In this document: in pieces, positions 1 through 10,500 of the stretch
How positions within the stretch are numbered: position 1 is the stretch's first letter
Layout of the letters: the number at the start of each line of letters is the position of its first letter
Assembly: GCF_002368075.1 (NCBI RefSeq)
Contig: NZ_AP018314.1
Span: 4,950,889 to 5,014,888 of the forward strand
Origin: Sphaerospermopsis kisseleviana NIES-73
GTDB taxonomy: Bacteria; Cyanobacteriota; Cyanobacteriia; Cyanobacteriales; Nostocaceae
DNA: 64,000 nucleotides
Direction: 5' to 3'
Translations under genes and position numbers: made by a program
Notes under the pieces: generated by a model
The model's database searches: none
The model's input: only the letters and a program-made list of their open reading frames with translations
What the model was told of the DNA's origin: nothing

Positions 1-504
1 AATTAAATTAAAAGCATAAGGTCCATTGGGTAGGGCAGTTTGGATGTTTTGAATGGCTGTTTCTAGGCGTTCTGGAGGTAAACCACCTGCACCAAATGAA
101 CCTAAAAGTTTTTGTTTTCCTAGTGCAATGACCATTTCTTCGGATGCTATTCCCCCAGCCATTGCACCAGTCATGTAGGCATATTTTACATTATAGGTGG
201 AGAGGAAAGAGCGATCGCCAAATTGTTGCAGTTCTAATGCTGGTAATGATATTAATAGTTCTGCTTGTTCGGATGCACCGTTGTTAGCAGGTGTTAAATA
301 TCCGTCGTTGGTTACGCCAATGTTACCTGCTATTTTGACTATATGACAGGGTTTTTCTAGGGTGAGTAGTTTTTGTTTGATGGCGTTTTGTTCAAAGGCA
401 ATATAATCTAATGAACCTCTCCAAGCTTGGGTTTGATGTTGGGAAATGTGGAAGAAGGTAAGTCCGTTGTTGGGTTTGTTGAGTACCGTATTAAATGTTG
501 TCAC
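1..504 (-). CDS. hglA: HglA, PfaD-like enoyl reductase of heterocyst glycolipid synthesis (partial, N-terminal 168 residues)
   Basis: The reading frame starts at a GTG (504-502) preceded by a GAGGAAA ribosome binding site and runs off the left edge of the window. The translation resembles the FMN-dependent trans-acting enoyl reductases of PUFA synthases (PfaD family), with the segment VKIAGNIGVTNDGY and the glycine-rich MTGAMAGGIASEEMV and LGSFGAGGLPPERLE motifs typical of that 2-nitropropane-dioxygenase-like fold. It would reduce the enoyl intermediates made by HglE/HglG/HglD/HglC. It is the last gene seen of the minus-strand hgl series and follows hglC by about 160 bases. The family call is from motifs and context; the C-terminus is not visible. 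Confidence 0.88.
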   Translation of the reverse strand, partial: MTTFNTVLNKPNNGLTFFHISQHQTQAWRGSLDYIAFEQNAIKQKLLTLEKPCHIVKIAGNIGVTNDGYLTPANNGASEQAELLISLPALELQQFGDRSFLSTYNVKYAYMTGAMAGGIASEEMVIALGKQKLLGSFGAGGLPPERLETAIQNIQTALPNGPYAFNLI

Positions 505-540
505 GGTAGTTATTTCCTCAAGTTATCAAGTTTTGTAGCT

Positions 541-660
541 ATGTTTATGGTTTATAAACCGCAAAGTTCGCAAAGTTCGCAAAGGTAAGAAAGGAAGAGA
601 TGTCAAGGGTTTTTTGTGGTTCTATTGCTTTGTGTTTTTTGCGTTCTTTGTGGTTAGTTT
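541..660. repeat. GCAAAG-type intergenic repeat between hglC and hglA
   Basis: The gap contains runs of the unit CGCAAAGTT on one side and its complement (TTGCGTTCTTTGTGG) on the other, so it can fold back on itself. The same unit family recurs at about 5395, 7390-7555, 27070, 44745, 61486 and 62260, always outside genes. No gene is seen here. Confidence 0.6.
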
Positions 661-666
661 TATTCA

Positions 667-3600
667 TTATTTTTCCTGTTGCAGTAAGTTTTGAGCGCAA
701 GCTAATTGCAGTTTGATGATTTCGCTCATTTGTTGGCTGAAGTCTTTTCTAGCTTCTAAAAAGCTGGTGTGTGCTTTTGTTAATTTGGAGTTGTTGTTGG
801 TCAGTTTTTGATACTGAGCTACTTTTAAATCGTTCATGTGAATTTTACGAAGTAATTTTTTAGGTGTGGGTTTTTGAGTGCAGGTTAATTCTGAAAAGTT
901 TAATGCTTCTTGGGGTTGAAAACGGTTATCCATGAGCGGTTTTATGACCGTTTTTTCTGGTTCTGGGTAAATGTCTTGGGGTTGAATTTGGTAAGATGGT
1001 TTGAGAGAGTTAATGATTTTATACTCTCGATAATTGGTGTTTGATTCCGGTTTTTGATGTGTATCTTTTTGGAACAGTTGGCGGTTTTCTGCTTTTAAAA
1101 TTTCGGCAGTGATAGAGTTGCCACCTAGTGTTACTTTTCTCAATGTTGCTTTGTTTTGTTTGGTGGTTGCTAGGGAGAGGTTATACAGAGGAGAAATATC
1201 TAATTTTACTCCATGACTGAGCAGTTTTGCTAATGCTTTGACTATTGATGTATGGTCATCTAAGCCACGACGATTTAAGGATACGGTAATGTGTTCTTGG
1301 TTGCTGAGAATTTTATCTATCCACCGTGAACAAATGCCACCAGCACCAGCTTCAATAAATACTTTTGCACCGTCTTGATAAACTCGATTGACTAAGCGAG
1401 GAAAGTCTAATTCCTGACATAATCCTTTGGCGATATTATGGGCAATTACTTCACTTTCTAAGGTAATTGGTTGATATTCTGCCGCAGAATAACAGGTAAC
1501 TCCGGAAATTTTTTGTGCTGGTAAGTTGTTGAGTCGGAATAGTTCTGGGTATTCTGACTGCATCGCTGGAGCGTGAATAACGTGGTCAAAAGGTGCAGGA
1601 AAAGCGTTACATCCTAATTTTTTGATCACTCTTTCACACGCTGCTGGTTCACCGGCAATTAATACTTCTTCTCGTGTATTAATTTGGGTGAGGTAGACAC
1701 GATTTTCACCTTTTAAAACTTCTCTAACTTGGTCAGGTGTAGACATTAAAACGTAGTTACTCCACAAATTATTATCATGATTTGCAGAATTTTTTGGTAG
1801 TCCCCAATACTCTCTGACAGCATTTTTTTGTCCTGATAATCTATCACCAAATAATGATGATGAGTTGAAGGTGTTACTTCCTTGATAGAAGTTGCTCCAA
1901 ACTCCTTGGGCAACCATCATACTGGTTTCACCTAAGCTATAACCAAAGATATATTTGGGTTTAATTTGGAAGTCATCGCTAATAATTGTGGTGATGAATC
2001 TCGTAAAGAGCATTTCTGCTTCAAACATAGCCAGAGAATCATCTAACAATTTCTTTTCTAGTGTTTCTAGTTCTCTGGTAGTTAGTTTTTTCAGACTTCT
2101 GGGAAATACTAATTTTTCAACATCGGCTGCCCGTTTGTACAAACTTTTAACAATTACGTCATCAAAGGCTTTAGGAAATAGTCGGAATAATGTCCGTCCA
2201 ATTCCTACATAAGTGTTAACAGCCGCAGGATAAACAAAGGCAATTTCGCCATTTTTTCCTAATGGTTTGGGTGTAAAATAACTACCAATGGGTGTCACCC
2301 AATCTTTGCCATTTACAAAGGCATTGGTTACACCTTTTTTGGCAGAATTGATTTCTTTGAGGAGTTCTTTGTGGTTGCGTCCGGTGATAGATAAGGTATA
2401 ATTGGCGTTAGGTTGTTGTTGAAAATTGATAAATGTTTGACTGGCTGTGGTTTTCAAACATTCAGCAGTTTCAATGGTTTTTTCTAGGTTATTTAACGCA
2501 GTTAATAAGCTAGTTTCATCATTTCCATTGATAGGAAAAAGATGATAGGGGCGTGATTCTAAATATCTGCTATTGCGTTCTTCCTGTTGGGTTTCTTCTG
2601 ATAAAATAACGTGAGCAAAAGAACCGTCACAACCAATACTGTTAATAGCAGAAATTCGACATTTGACCTCTTTTTGTAAAAACCAAGGTCGAGACTCGGT
2701 AGCAACATAAAAGGGGCTTCCTTCCCATACTTGCGGTGTTTTCACACCTGACCAGTTGGGGGTTGCTGGTATATATTTATAGTACAGACTCAGGGCAGTT
2801 TTGATTAAACTGGCAATACCAGAAGCCACGAAAGTATGACCAATATTAGCTTTGACGCTACCAATGGCACAGTGTAAACCATCTCCCACCGAAGGATAAG
2901 CTTGCAGCATACCCTGAATTTCTGCTTCGTCCTCTTGGGGTATGCCACTACCGCAGACTTCTAAGTAATTGACCTCTTGGGGTTGGATGCAGGCTTGTTT
3001 TAATGCTTGTTTGCAGACTTGATTGATGGTATCTGCATTTATCGCCATTGCAGGAGATTGACCAATACTTAAACCATCAATGACTGCATAGATGCGTTGA
3101 TTGTTTTGCAATGCGGTATCATGTCTCTGCAAAACTACCGCACCTGCACCTTCTCCCACATTCCAACCGTCTGCATTTTGGTCAAAACTGAGGGTATTTA
3201 TGCCTGTATTTAGTTTACCAAATTGACTTCTCAGGAAGACATTTTCTACACCCCCAGCTAAGTCAACAGCACCTACAACTACTGCTTCAACTTCGTGAGT
3301 TGCTAATAGCATTTCTGCTAATTCTAAAGCTTTAAAAGTGGCAGTTTCTACGGCGTTAATAGTGAAGGATGGACCAGAGAAATTCCACAAAGAAGAAACT
3401 CGACTGGCCATGATATTGCCGACATAACTGAGATATTCGCCAATATCAACTTGATGGTGAATGCTATCTTTTACTATGTTTTCTAGTTGGGTGATTTTTT
3501 CTGGTGGTAAGGCAATTTCCGCAGCATTCAAACCATCTTTTAATTGCCAAGAAGAATTCCACCGTTGTTGTAATTGATGTACAGATAATTCTATATCAGC

Positions 3601-3987
3601 GGCGATAATGACAGCGACATTACTATTAGGTTGAATGTTACCATCTTTGAGGGCGCGATCGCACACTTTTAATAGTAAAGTTTGCTGCGGGTTGAGTTTT
3701 TCAACTTCGTTGGGCGGAATTTTGTAAGCTAATGTGTCAATTTCAAAATCTTTAATGTATGCACCGTTGGGTACTGTTCCTGCTTCTAAACCGTAACCTT
3801 GCAATAATTTTTCTTGTTCATTAATCCCATGCCATCTTTTTTCAGGTAAGGGAATAAAATGTTGTTTTCCGTCGTAAATACTGCCCTCAAAGGCATCTAA
3901 ACCATCACATTCCCCAAAAAAGGCATCCATGCCCACAATCGCCATTTTTGCCGCCATTTGCGCGTTCATTCTTTCTTGATTATTCAT
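667..3987 (-). CDS. hglC: HglC, ketosynthase-like chain length factor plus acyltransferase
   Basis: 1106 residues. Residues about 15-465 form a ketosynthase fold, but the active-site cysteine context is ETATF, with Thr217 where Cys is expected. The first catalytic His is replaced in VCGSGIP (Cys345), while the second is kept (NIGH, His384). This domain is therefore a chain-length-factor-like, non-condensing KS. Residues about 580-900 form an acyltransferase with GYSLGE around Ser684. The C-terminal 200 residues are low in recognisable domains and end in a helical stretch. In PUFA synthases KS and CLF are fused in PfaC; here the active KS is HglD, encoded 18 bases upstream. The product works with HglE/G/D/A to build the long-chain fatty alcohol of heterocyst envelope glycolipids. 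Confidence 0.9.
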   Translation of the reverse strand: MNNQERMNAQMAAKMAIVGMDAFFGECDGLDAFEGSIYDGKQHFIPLPEKRWHGINEQEKLLQGYGLEAGTVPNGAYIKDFEIDTLAYKIPPNEVEKLNPQQTLLLKVCDRALKDGNIQPNSNVAVIIAADIELSVHQLQQRWNSSWQLKDGLNAAEIALPPEKITQLENIVKDSIHHQVDIGEYLSYVGNIMASRVSSLWNFSGPSFTINAVETATFKALELAEMLLATHEVEAVVVGAVDLAGGVENVFLRSQFGKLNTGINTLSFDQNADGWNVGEGAGAVVLQRHDTALQNNQRIYAVIDGLSIGQSPAMAINADTINQVCKQALKQACIQPQEVNYLEVCGSGIPQEDEAEIQGMLQAYPSVGDGLHCAIGSVKANIGHTFVASGIASLIKTALSLYYKYIPATPNWSGVKTPQVWEGSPFYVATESRPWFLQKEVKCRISAINSIGCDGSFAHVILSEETQQEERNSRYLESRPYHLFPINGNDETSLLTALNNLEKTIETAECLKTTASQTFINFQQQPNANYTLSITGRNHKELLKEINSAKKGVTNAFVNGKDWVTPIGSYFTPKPLGKNGEIAFVYPAAVNTYVGIGRTLFRLFPKAFDDVIVKSLYKRAADVEKLVFPRSLKKLTTRELETLEKKLLDDSLAMFEAEMLFTRFITTIISDDFQIKPKYIFGYSLGETSMMVAQGVWSNFYQGSNTFNSSSLFGDRLSGQKNAVREYWGLPKNSANHDNNLWSNYVLMSTPDQVREVLKGENRVYLTQINTREEVLIAGEPAACERVIKKLGCNAFPAPFDHVIHAPAMQSEYPELFRLNNLPAQKISGVTCYSAAEYQPITLESEVIAHNIAKGLCQELDFPRLVNRVYQDGAKVFIEAGAGGICSRWIDKILSNQEHITVSLNRRGLDDHTSIVKALAKLLSHGVKLDISPLYNLSLATTKQNKATLRKVTLGGNSITAEILKAENRQLFQKDTHQKPESNTNYREYKIINSLKPSYQIQPQDIYPEPEKTVIKPLMDNRFQPQEALNFSELTCTQKPTPKKLLRKIHMNDLKVAQYQKLTNNNSKLTKAHTSFLEARKDFSQQMSEIIKLQLACAQNLLQQEK

Positions 3988-4005
3988 TATCTGACTTCCC
4001 CTTGC

Positions 4006-5358
4006 TCAAGAATTATGCTCAATAATTAAATGAGAGTTTGTTCCACCAAATCCAAATGCACTCAAAGCTACACGCTTAGTTTCTTTACTCGGCCACGGTG
4101 TGGCGGTTCTGACAATGTTTTGAGGCGATATCACATTATTTTCAGAACCCATCGGCTCACTGACATTAATAGTTGCAGGGATGACATTATTAGACATTCC
4201 TAAAATCGTTTTTGTAATCCCCACCATGCCAGCAGCAACGAGTAAATGACCGATATTATTTTTAGTTGAACCTACTAAGGGTTTGGCATTTTTCGCGCCA
4301 AAAAATCCTTCAATAGAGTTAGATTCGGTGGTATCTCCTAAGAGAGTGCCGGTTGCATGACACTCTAAATAATCTATTTCTTGGGGGTTAAGTTTTGCTT
4401 CGTCATAAGCTCTTTGATAGGCTGTCATTTGCCCTTGAGCATTAGGACTTAAAAGATGTTTACCTTTGCCATCATTAGATAAACCATTACCGCAGATTGT
4501 TGCTAAAATTTTGTCCCCATCTCTGACAGCATCACCATATCTTTTTAACATTAACATCCCAATGCCTTCGGAGGTAATTAAACCCCGTGATGACTTATCA
4601 AGAGGGCGACTAATGCCATTTTCTGGATATCCTTGAATACCTGAAAATAACATTCTTAAAAACAACGGATCTGAACAACTAATAGCACCAGCTAACATTA
4701 AATCTGCTTTACTTGATTGCAGATAATGGGATGCTAATTTAATGGCATAAAATGATGATGAACAGGCAGCATCTATACAAAAATGAGTTCCAGAAAGATT
4801 AAAAGCGCGGGAAATTATGGCAGCAGGTAAACCCGAAACCATTGCATTATAGGGTGATGCTTTAGCTGCGGTTAATGTACCACCTAAACGGAAATCTTTT
4901 TCCTGTAAAAGTTCACTAATTGCAGGTTCTATTGTTTGCTGATAAATAGGGGCAAACAATTGATTTGATGCTTTAGTTGGTAAAGCGAGAGTTCCTAAAA
5001 TTACGCCACATTCAGAGAGTGCAGATTGATTTCCCCAATAGCCACTGTTAATAATTGCTTGTTTAGCTGCATACAGTGACCATTTAAAAGTATTGTCCAG
5101 ACTTTGGACAAATTCCCCAGGTAAATTATATTCGTTGGGGTTAAAGTCAAAGTTACGGATAAATCCACCTTTTAAAAAGTAGAATTTTTCCGGTTTGCCT
5201 TTGGTTTTATCGTAGAATATGCTAGGGTCTAAACCTAATTCGGTTACGCTAATATCAGAAGTTGAGTCTTTTTCTGCGCTGAGATTCTGCCAAAATTGCT
5301 CAGGATTGTTTGCGTCTGGAAAGAGGCAGGATAATCCGATAATGGCTATTTTTTCCAC
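4006..5358 (-). CDS. hglD: HglD, active ketosynthase
   Basis: 450 residues, a single beta-ketoacyl synthase domain. All three catalytic residues are present: Cys199 in DAACSSS, His334 in ECHATGT and His371 in NNIGH. It ends with the usual FGFGGTNSHLIIEH. It is likely the condensing partner of the catalytically degenerate KS domain of HglC immediately downstream (18-base gap), reproducing the KS-CLF pair of PfaC as two proteins. The start has the typical KS beginning MEKIAIIGLSCLFP. It belongs to the minus-strand hgl series needed for heterocyst glycolipids. Expression is presumably tied to nitrogen step-down, but no promoter was resolved for this gene. Confidence 0.9.
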   Translation of the reverse strand: MEKIAIIGLSCLFPDANNPEQFWQNLSAEKDSTSDISVTELGLDPSIFYDKTKGKPEKFYFLKGGFIRNFDFNPNEYNLPGEFVQSLDNTFKWSLYAAKQAIINSGYWGNQSALSECGVILGTLALPTKASNQLFAPIYQQTIEPAISELLQEKDFRLGGTLTAAKASPYNAMVSGLPAAIISRAFNLSGTHFCIDAACSSSFYAIKLASHYLQSSKADLMLAGAISCSDPLFLRMLFSGIQGYPENGISRPLDKSSRGLITSEGIGMLMLKRYGDAVRDGDKILATICGNGLSNDGKGKHLLSPNAQGQMTAYQRAYDEAKLNPQEIDYLECHATGTLLGDTTESNSIEGFFGAKNAKPLVGSTKNNIGHLLVAAGMVGITKTILGMSNNVIPATINVSEPMGSENNVISPQNIVRTATPWPSKETKRVALSAFGFGGTNSHLIIEHNS

Positions 5359-5500
5359 TGTTGAAATCCTCGTTGGGGTAGGAGGGAAAGAAGTAAGTTT
5401 CTCACGCAGAGGCGCAGAGGCGCAGAGAGAGAGATTTTTACTTCTTTTCCCAAGTTTCTAAGGATTTACGCGATTCCCCCAAACGTGGTTCAAAGTTTTA

Positions 5501-5597
5501 ATTGTAGGTTGGGTTGACGTAAGGAAACCCAACATGAGAAAAACCAACATTTTGTTGATGTTGTTGGGTTGCGCTGTCGCTTAACCCAACCTACAAT
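5501..5597. repeat. Palindromic MITE-like element between hglG and hglD
   Basis: The element begins with ATTGTAGGTTGGGTT (5501-5515) and ends with the exact inverted complement AACCCAACCTACAAT (5583-5597). A second inner inverted pair surrounds the AACCCAACAT segments. The inner sequence GTTGGGTTGACG followed by GGAAACCCAAC recurs at 61451 and 62221. At 97 bases it is too short to code. It looks like a non-autonomous mobile repeat inserted inside the hgl gene series, and the hairpin could affect readthrough from hglG into hglD. Just upstream (5395-5430) lies another GCAGAGGCG repeat. Confidence 0.7.
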
Positions 5598-5609
5598 TTC
5601 TTTATCTAT

Positions 5610-7340
5610 CTATTTCTTACTTAACATTTTCATCGGCCAAATGACTGCTTTTGCTCCTAAAATGCGGGAGTATATTTTTCCTTCTCGACTATGTAAGATA
5701 AAGTTGGCTGTTACTCCTGTATCTGTTTTATTTTCTACTTCGCAGGAAACATAAAATGGTAAATTACAAGGTACTGCTAAAAATTGTTCTGAATACGTTA
5801 ATTGTCCTGGTAAACATACTTCTTGATGAAAGTGGTTTAACCATATCCAAAGTGATTGGGTACTGATATCTGTGGTATAGGGATTATGCCATTTAACGGG
5901 AAATTGTCCTTGTGCTTGTTCAGATATTTCTTGCCAGCAACACTCGACGGTAATTTTATTAGGGTTAACATTTAATACCCTGGTAATTTCCTGGAAAGCT
6001 GGTCCATGAAATAAGGATGAATCGCCATTTTGATAAAATTCTTTACCTATAGTGGTAATGATGTTATCTTCTGTGAGATTCATGGCTTCATAGATTGGCG
6101 CTTCTGGCATTTTACCCACTACTCTGATGATAGCAGAGAAATGAAAATGGGTTTTACCTTGAGCATTTTTACTCAATATTTTGGTTTGAAATTCTATAAA
6201 TTCACCATCAGCTTTTGATAGTTCTTGAATTTCTAAAATGTATTCATCTGCGAGGGTGGAATTAAAGGATATTCCCTTTAAGACTTTAAATTCTTTGCAA
6301 TTTAAGTAGCGATAACCTGGATAAATTTCTTCACAAGCATGAATCATCCAAGACATGGCACAGGTAGCTGGTAATACTTGCACCCCGGCAATGGTATGAT
6401 CATATAAAAAGGGATTTTCTGCTAATGTCATCCGTCTGCGGAGACGATAACTTTTTAGTTCGCTTTCTAGGGGTGTGGGTGGTAAATTCATGGGACTACC
6501 AATCACCACCTGGGATTGATTTTGAAAGGCGGGATGGAGTTCATTAACTAACATTTGTGTACCGATTTCTACGGGAATAATATCAATTCCACGTTCAGCA
6601 AATGCTTTTTTCAATTGTGGTGTCACCATCCCACTATCCCAACCACCCCAGTTAATTGCGACTACATGAGTTTGGGGATAATGTTTTTTAAATTGGTGGG
6701 CTGATTTGTTGAGAATTTCGTTAGCTATAGCATAATCACTTTGACCAATATTCCCATAAAAACCAGTCACGGAAGAAAACAAAACTAAATGCTGTAATTG
6801 TTCAGGATGAATGCAATTGAGTAAATTTTGTAAACCTTGAACTTTGGCAGTATAAACTTTTTCAAAATCCTCAGATGTTTTCTTTTCAATTAACTTATCT
6901 GCTAAATTTCCAGCACCGTGAATAATACCTGTAATTTGCCCCAACTTTTGAGCAACAGTATTAAGTTTTTCTCGTAATGCTACTGTATCAGTCACATCAA
7001 CGCTGATATATTCAGCCTTTCCCCCTGCTGCTTCAATTGCGGCTAAAGTCTTTTTAATTTCTCTGCTGGAAGTAATTTGATTAAATATCTTTTGTACCAT
7101 CATGGGTGTTGGTTTCTTACCTTGAGAAATCAAATTTTCCATGATGCGTTTTTTCAAAGCTGGTTCTTCTAAACAATCACGGGTATAATCTGGTTCTTCT
7201 GTAATTTCTGAACGACCTAAAAGAATGAATTTACAAGGTTGATTTTGGGCTAATTTAATTGTGCATTGTGCAGTGATTCCCTTTGCTCCACCACTGACAA
7301 CAAATACAGATGATGGGCTAACTTGAAGTGTTGCTGTCAT
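5610..7340 (-). CDS. hglG: HglG, ketoreductase (catalytic subdomain) plus dehydratase
   Basis: 576 residues. The protein starts almost directly at a Rossmann nucleotide-binding motif (SGGAKGI, 16-22), followed by the KR catalytic residues: Ser189/190 in LFSSVTG, Tyr203 in QSDYAIANE and Asn207. Residues about 300-560 form a double-hotdog dehydratase with the HxxxGxxxxP motif (His315, Gly319, Pro324). The structural half that normally precedes the catalytic half of a PKS ketoreductase is missing here. It lies at the C-terminus of HglE, the upstream gene. The gene pair therefore appears to divide one KR domain between two polypeptides. It acts in the reductive cycle of glycolipid fatty alcohol synthesis. 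The symbol rests on similarity and gene order. Confidence 0.82.
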   Translation of the reverse strand: MTATLQVSPSSVFVVSGGAKGITAQCTIKLAQNQPCKFILLGRSEITEEPDYTRDCLEEPALKKRIMENLISQGKKPTPMMVQKIFNQITSSREIKKTLAAIEAAGGKAEYISVDVTDTVALREKLNTVAQKLGQITGIIHGAGNLADKLIEKKTSEDFEKVYTAKVQGLQNLLNCIHPEQLQHLVLFSSVTGFYGNIGQSDYAIANEILNKSAHQFKKHYPQTHVVAINWGGWDSGMVTPQLKKAFAERGIDIIPVEIGTQMLVNELHPAFQNQSQVVIGSPMNLPPTPLESELKSYRLRRRMTLAENPFLYDHTIAGVQVLPATCAMSWMIHACEEIYPGYRYLNCKEFKVLKGISFNSTLADEYILEIQELSKADGEFIEFQTKILSKNAQGKTHFHFSAIIRVVGKMPEAPIYEAMNLTEDNIITTIGKEFYQNGDSSLFHGPAFQEITRVLNVNPNKITVECCWQEISEQAQGQFPVKWHNPYTTDISTQSLWIWLNHFHQEVCLPGQLTYSEQFLAVPCNLPFYVSCEVENKTDTGVTANFILHSREGKIYSRILGAKAVIWPMKMLSKK

Positions 7341-7384
7341 AATTCAACTTTATAATTGATTCTGTGTTGATGAATAAATTTATT

Positions 7385-7556
7385 TTTTTCTCACGCAAAG
7401 ACGCAAAGGCGCAAAGAGAAGATTTATTGAACCACGAAGGGCGCAAAGGACACGAAGGAAGAGAGGAAGAAGAGAAAGAAGAATAGAGGTACTTAGGAAA
7501 TAAGTAATATTTACCTTTGCGTCTTTGCTCCTTTGCATCTTTGCGCGAAACACAAT
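7385..7556. repeat. Inverted GCAAAG repeat arms between hglE and hglG
   Basis: The left arm (about 7391-7430) carries CACGCAAAGACGCAAAGG. The right arm (about 7513-7552) carries the complement CCTTTGCGTCTTTGCTCC and related units. The two arms can pair across a purine-rich centre. The repeat sits in the 250-base gap that separates the two halves of the split KR. No gene is supported in this gap. Confidence 0.65.
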
Positions 7557-7590
7557 TTCTTTGTGTGGTGGGCATTGCCCACCTTACAAG

Positions 7591-10500
7591 TTATTCGGCT
7601 TCAGCTATGAGTGTTACTCTTCCTTTTGAGCTATAACCAACTTCGCCAATATATCGGTTAGAATCGTACAATTCTCCCACAATATATTCTGCTGATTGAT
7701 GTGGGTCTAAGTTGGGATGTAAATCAATTGCTCTCAAGAAGACTTTTGGCCATTCCCATCTCAAACTCTTGGTTAATCCAAATAATCCTGCGCCGATAAT
7801 TCCGAAGTTTTCTGTGTAGTCTAATCCAAATGCACCGTCAAGATGGGCAACTGTACAAAAGCTGACTCTTCCTTCTAATTCTGCGGCTGTGGTCAGCGAT
7901 TGTTTGAGATGTTTCGCCATTAAAAAGATGTGTTTGACAATCGCTTTTTCTGTTTCTGAATAGCCGAGATTTGCGGTTGTGAATTGTGGATGTAGGTGAA
8001 TAAATGCCCCAATCTTTCCATGTTGAATAGTTATACTTTGCAGTAGTAGTTGTAGGTGTTCTTCACTCATGTTTGCTAAGGTGAGGCGGGTAACTCCTAC
8101 TGGTAATGGTGACTGTTCTGGAACTATTGATTGGGGGAAACTCAAAACTACTACTTTCCAACCTTTTTCTATTAGCGCGTGGGCTAATTTTGTTGTAGTT
8201 AAAGAACCGTCATCTGTGATTAATCCAATGTGTCTTTCTGGGAGTTTATATTCCCAAAAATCAGGTCTGGGTAATGTTTTGAGTTTGGCTAGACGACGAG
8301 GTAAATTTGGGTCTGCTGGTAGTGGTGGGGTTAAGTCCACCACTTTTTTTATTGTTTCTGTTTGTGTTTCTATCTGGTAAGAATCAAGCTTTTTTTTTTC
8401 ACCTGCCACCAGTTTTTGGAGGTAGTTAACTATCTGTCCAATTGTTCGCAGGTCGCCTAATTCTTCGATGTTTGGTTTGGGTAAATCGGGGTACGCTTCT
8501 TGCATTCCTCCTAATATTTCTACCCGTTTGATGGAGTCAATTCCCAGGTCGGCTTCCATGTCCATGTCTAGTTCTAACATTTCTACTGGATAGCCTGTTT
8601 TTTCACTGGTAATTCTTAACAGGGTTTCGGCTATATCCGGGTGTTTGGTACTGGGGACTGGGGACTGGGTAATAATGACTAAATCTTGTTTTACTTCCTC
8701 TATTTCTGTCACCTGTAACCTGTAACCTGTCACCTCTTCTGTCACCTCTTCTGTCACCTGTAAACTGTCACCTTTTACCTCATTTTTTACTTCTGAACTG
8801 TTAACCGTAACCTGTTTTCCTAGATATTCAACTATTTGCCCGATGGTGCGTTTTTCTGCCAGTTCTTCTAAGTTTGGTTTGGGTAAATCAGGATATAATT
8901 CTTGCAATCCTCCTAAGATTTCTACCCGTTTGATGGAGTCAATTCCCAGGTCGGCTTCCATGTCCATGTCAAATTCTAACATTTCGATGGGATAACCTGT
9001 TTTTTCGCTAGTAATTGCTAGGAGATTTTTACCTAGTTCATCAATATTAACTGCGGGTTTTGTTGGCTCAGAAATTAATGCTACAGGTGCAACTGGTTCG
9101 GGTTTCTTTTCTATTACAGGTTCAGCAATTTTTGTAATGGGAACTTGTTCTATTACAGGTGCAGTTTGATTTATAGGTTCTATTACTGGTTCAGGAGTTT
9201 CTACTATTTTGTTAACAGGAGTAACAACTGTTTCTGTAATAGTTGGTTCTGGGTTTTGGGGGATAAATTCCCGTAGACTTTGGGTGTGTGTTTCGGTAAA
9301 TTGTGGGGGAATGACAGGTGTGGTTTCTGTACCGTCAATTAGTAATGAATATTCTTGTTGAATAAGCTGGAAGAAGTTTTTGGTGTATTCTACTTGTTCC
9401 CGCAAATATTGTTCATGGATGCGGAGAGTTTCGGCTTGTTGGTTGTGAAATTGCACCATGCTGCGCTCGAAACTTTCCATGATTGATTGTTTAATTTGGG
9501 CAGTTTCGGCAGCTTGACTGTTCATTAACAGGGCGTTTTGTTGCTGCATCAATTGGAAAAATGTTTTCGCATATTCCATTTGATGATTTAAATATGTGCC
9601 GTGAATTTCTAAGTTATCACTTTGATTATTTTGAAACTGGTTGAGGAGGTTTTCTAAACTTTCCAAAACCTGTTGAAAGTTGGTGTTTTTATCTGGTGTT
9701 TCCATATTCCCTCCTAGACTCTCTGCCAGCGCATAAGGCACTTTAGATAATTGTTCTTTGGTGGCTGGATTTAAATTTACAGGTGTAGCAGGATTCATCT
9801 GAGAAACTGTTTGCAAAGAAGTAATTACTGGTGTTTTCTTGTTGCCGTTACCGTTACCGTTACCGTTACCATTTCCGTTTCCGTTGCTGAAAGAAGTTAC
9901 AGAAGTTACAGGAGTTATAGAAGTTGCAGAATTTTTAACTTCTAAAATCTTAGATTCTTCTAAATTCCGAGATTCTTTAATTTCTTGCACTCCTTGAATT
10001 TTGAAACCATCATTAAGTGCTTCGGTAAAGGCATTTTTGGTTTTATCGGAAACGTAGTTAATGCCTCTTAATTTAACGTTTAAGGCTTTTTTGGTTTCTT
10101 TGGTGGGTAATGTTTCTGGTAGTTGGTAGGGGTCAAGATTACCTAAAGCCATACCAATTACACGCAGTTGTACTGCTGCTTCTCTGAGAGAGCGATCGCT
10201 ATTTTTCTGGGTGCTAGGATTGAGAGATATAGTAATATATGGACGCTCACCCAAAATATCTTTTACCAAGTTGGTAAGAATGCGTTTTGGTCCAAATTCT
10301 ACGAAGCAATAACCACCGGCAGCATAGATATTTTCTATCTCTTGTTTGAAGTGAACTGAGCTAGAAAGATGACTTTCTAATACTCTTTGAATGGCGGATG
10401 GTTCTTGAGGATATTGTTTACCAGTAACGTTACTGAAAACAGGAACTTTGGGATTTTGGAAGGATACAGATTTTGTTGCAATGGCAAAGGATTTTTGAGC

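Noticed and set aside
7318..7575. 85-residue minus-strand frame between hglE and hglG
   Set aside because: It consists of translated GCAAAG repeats and runs into hglG in another frame; no family resemblance.
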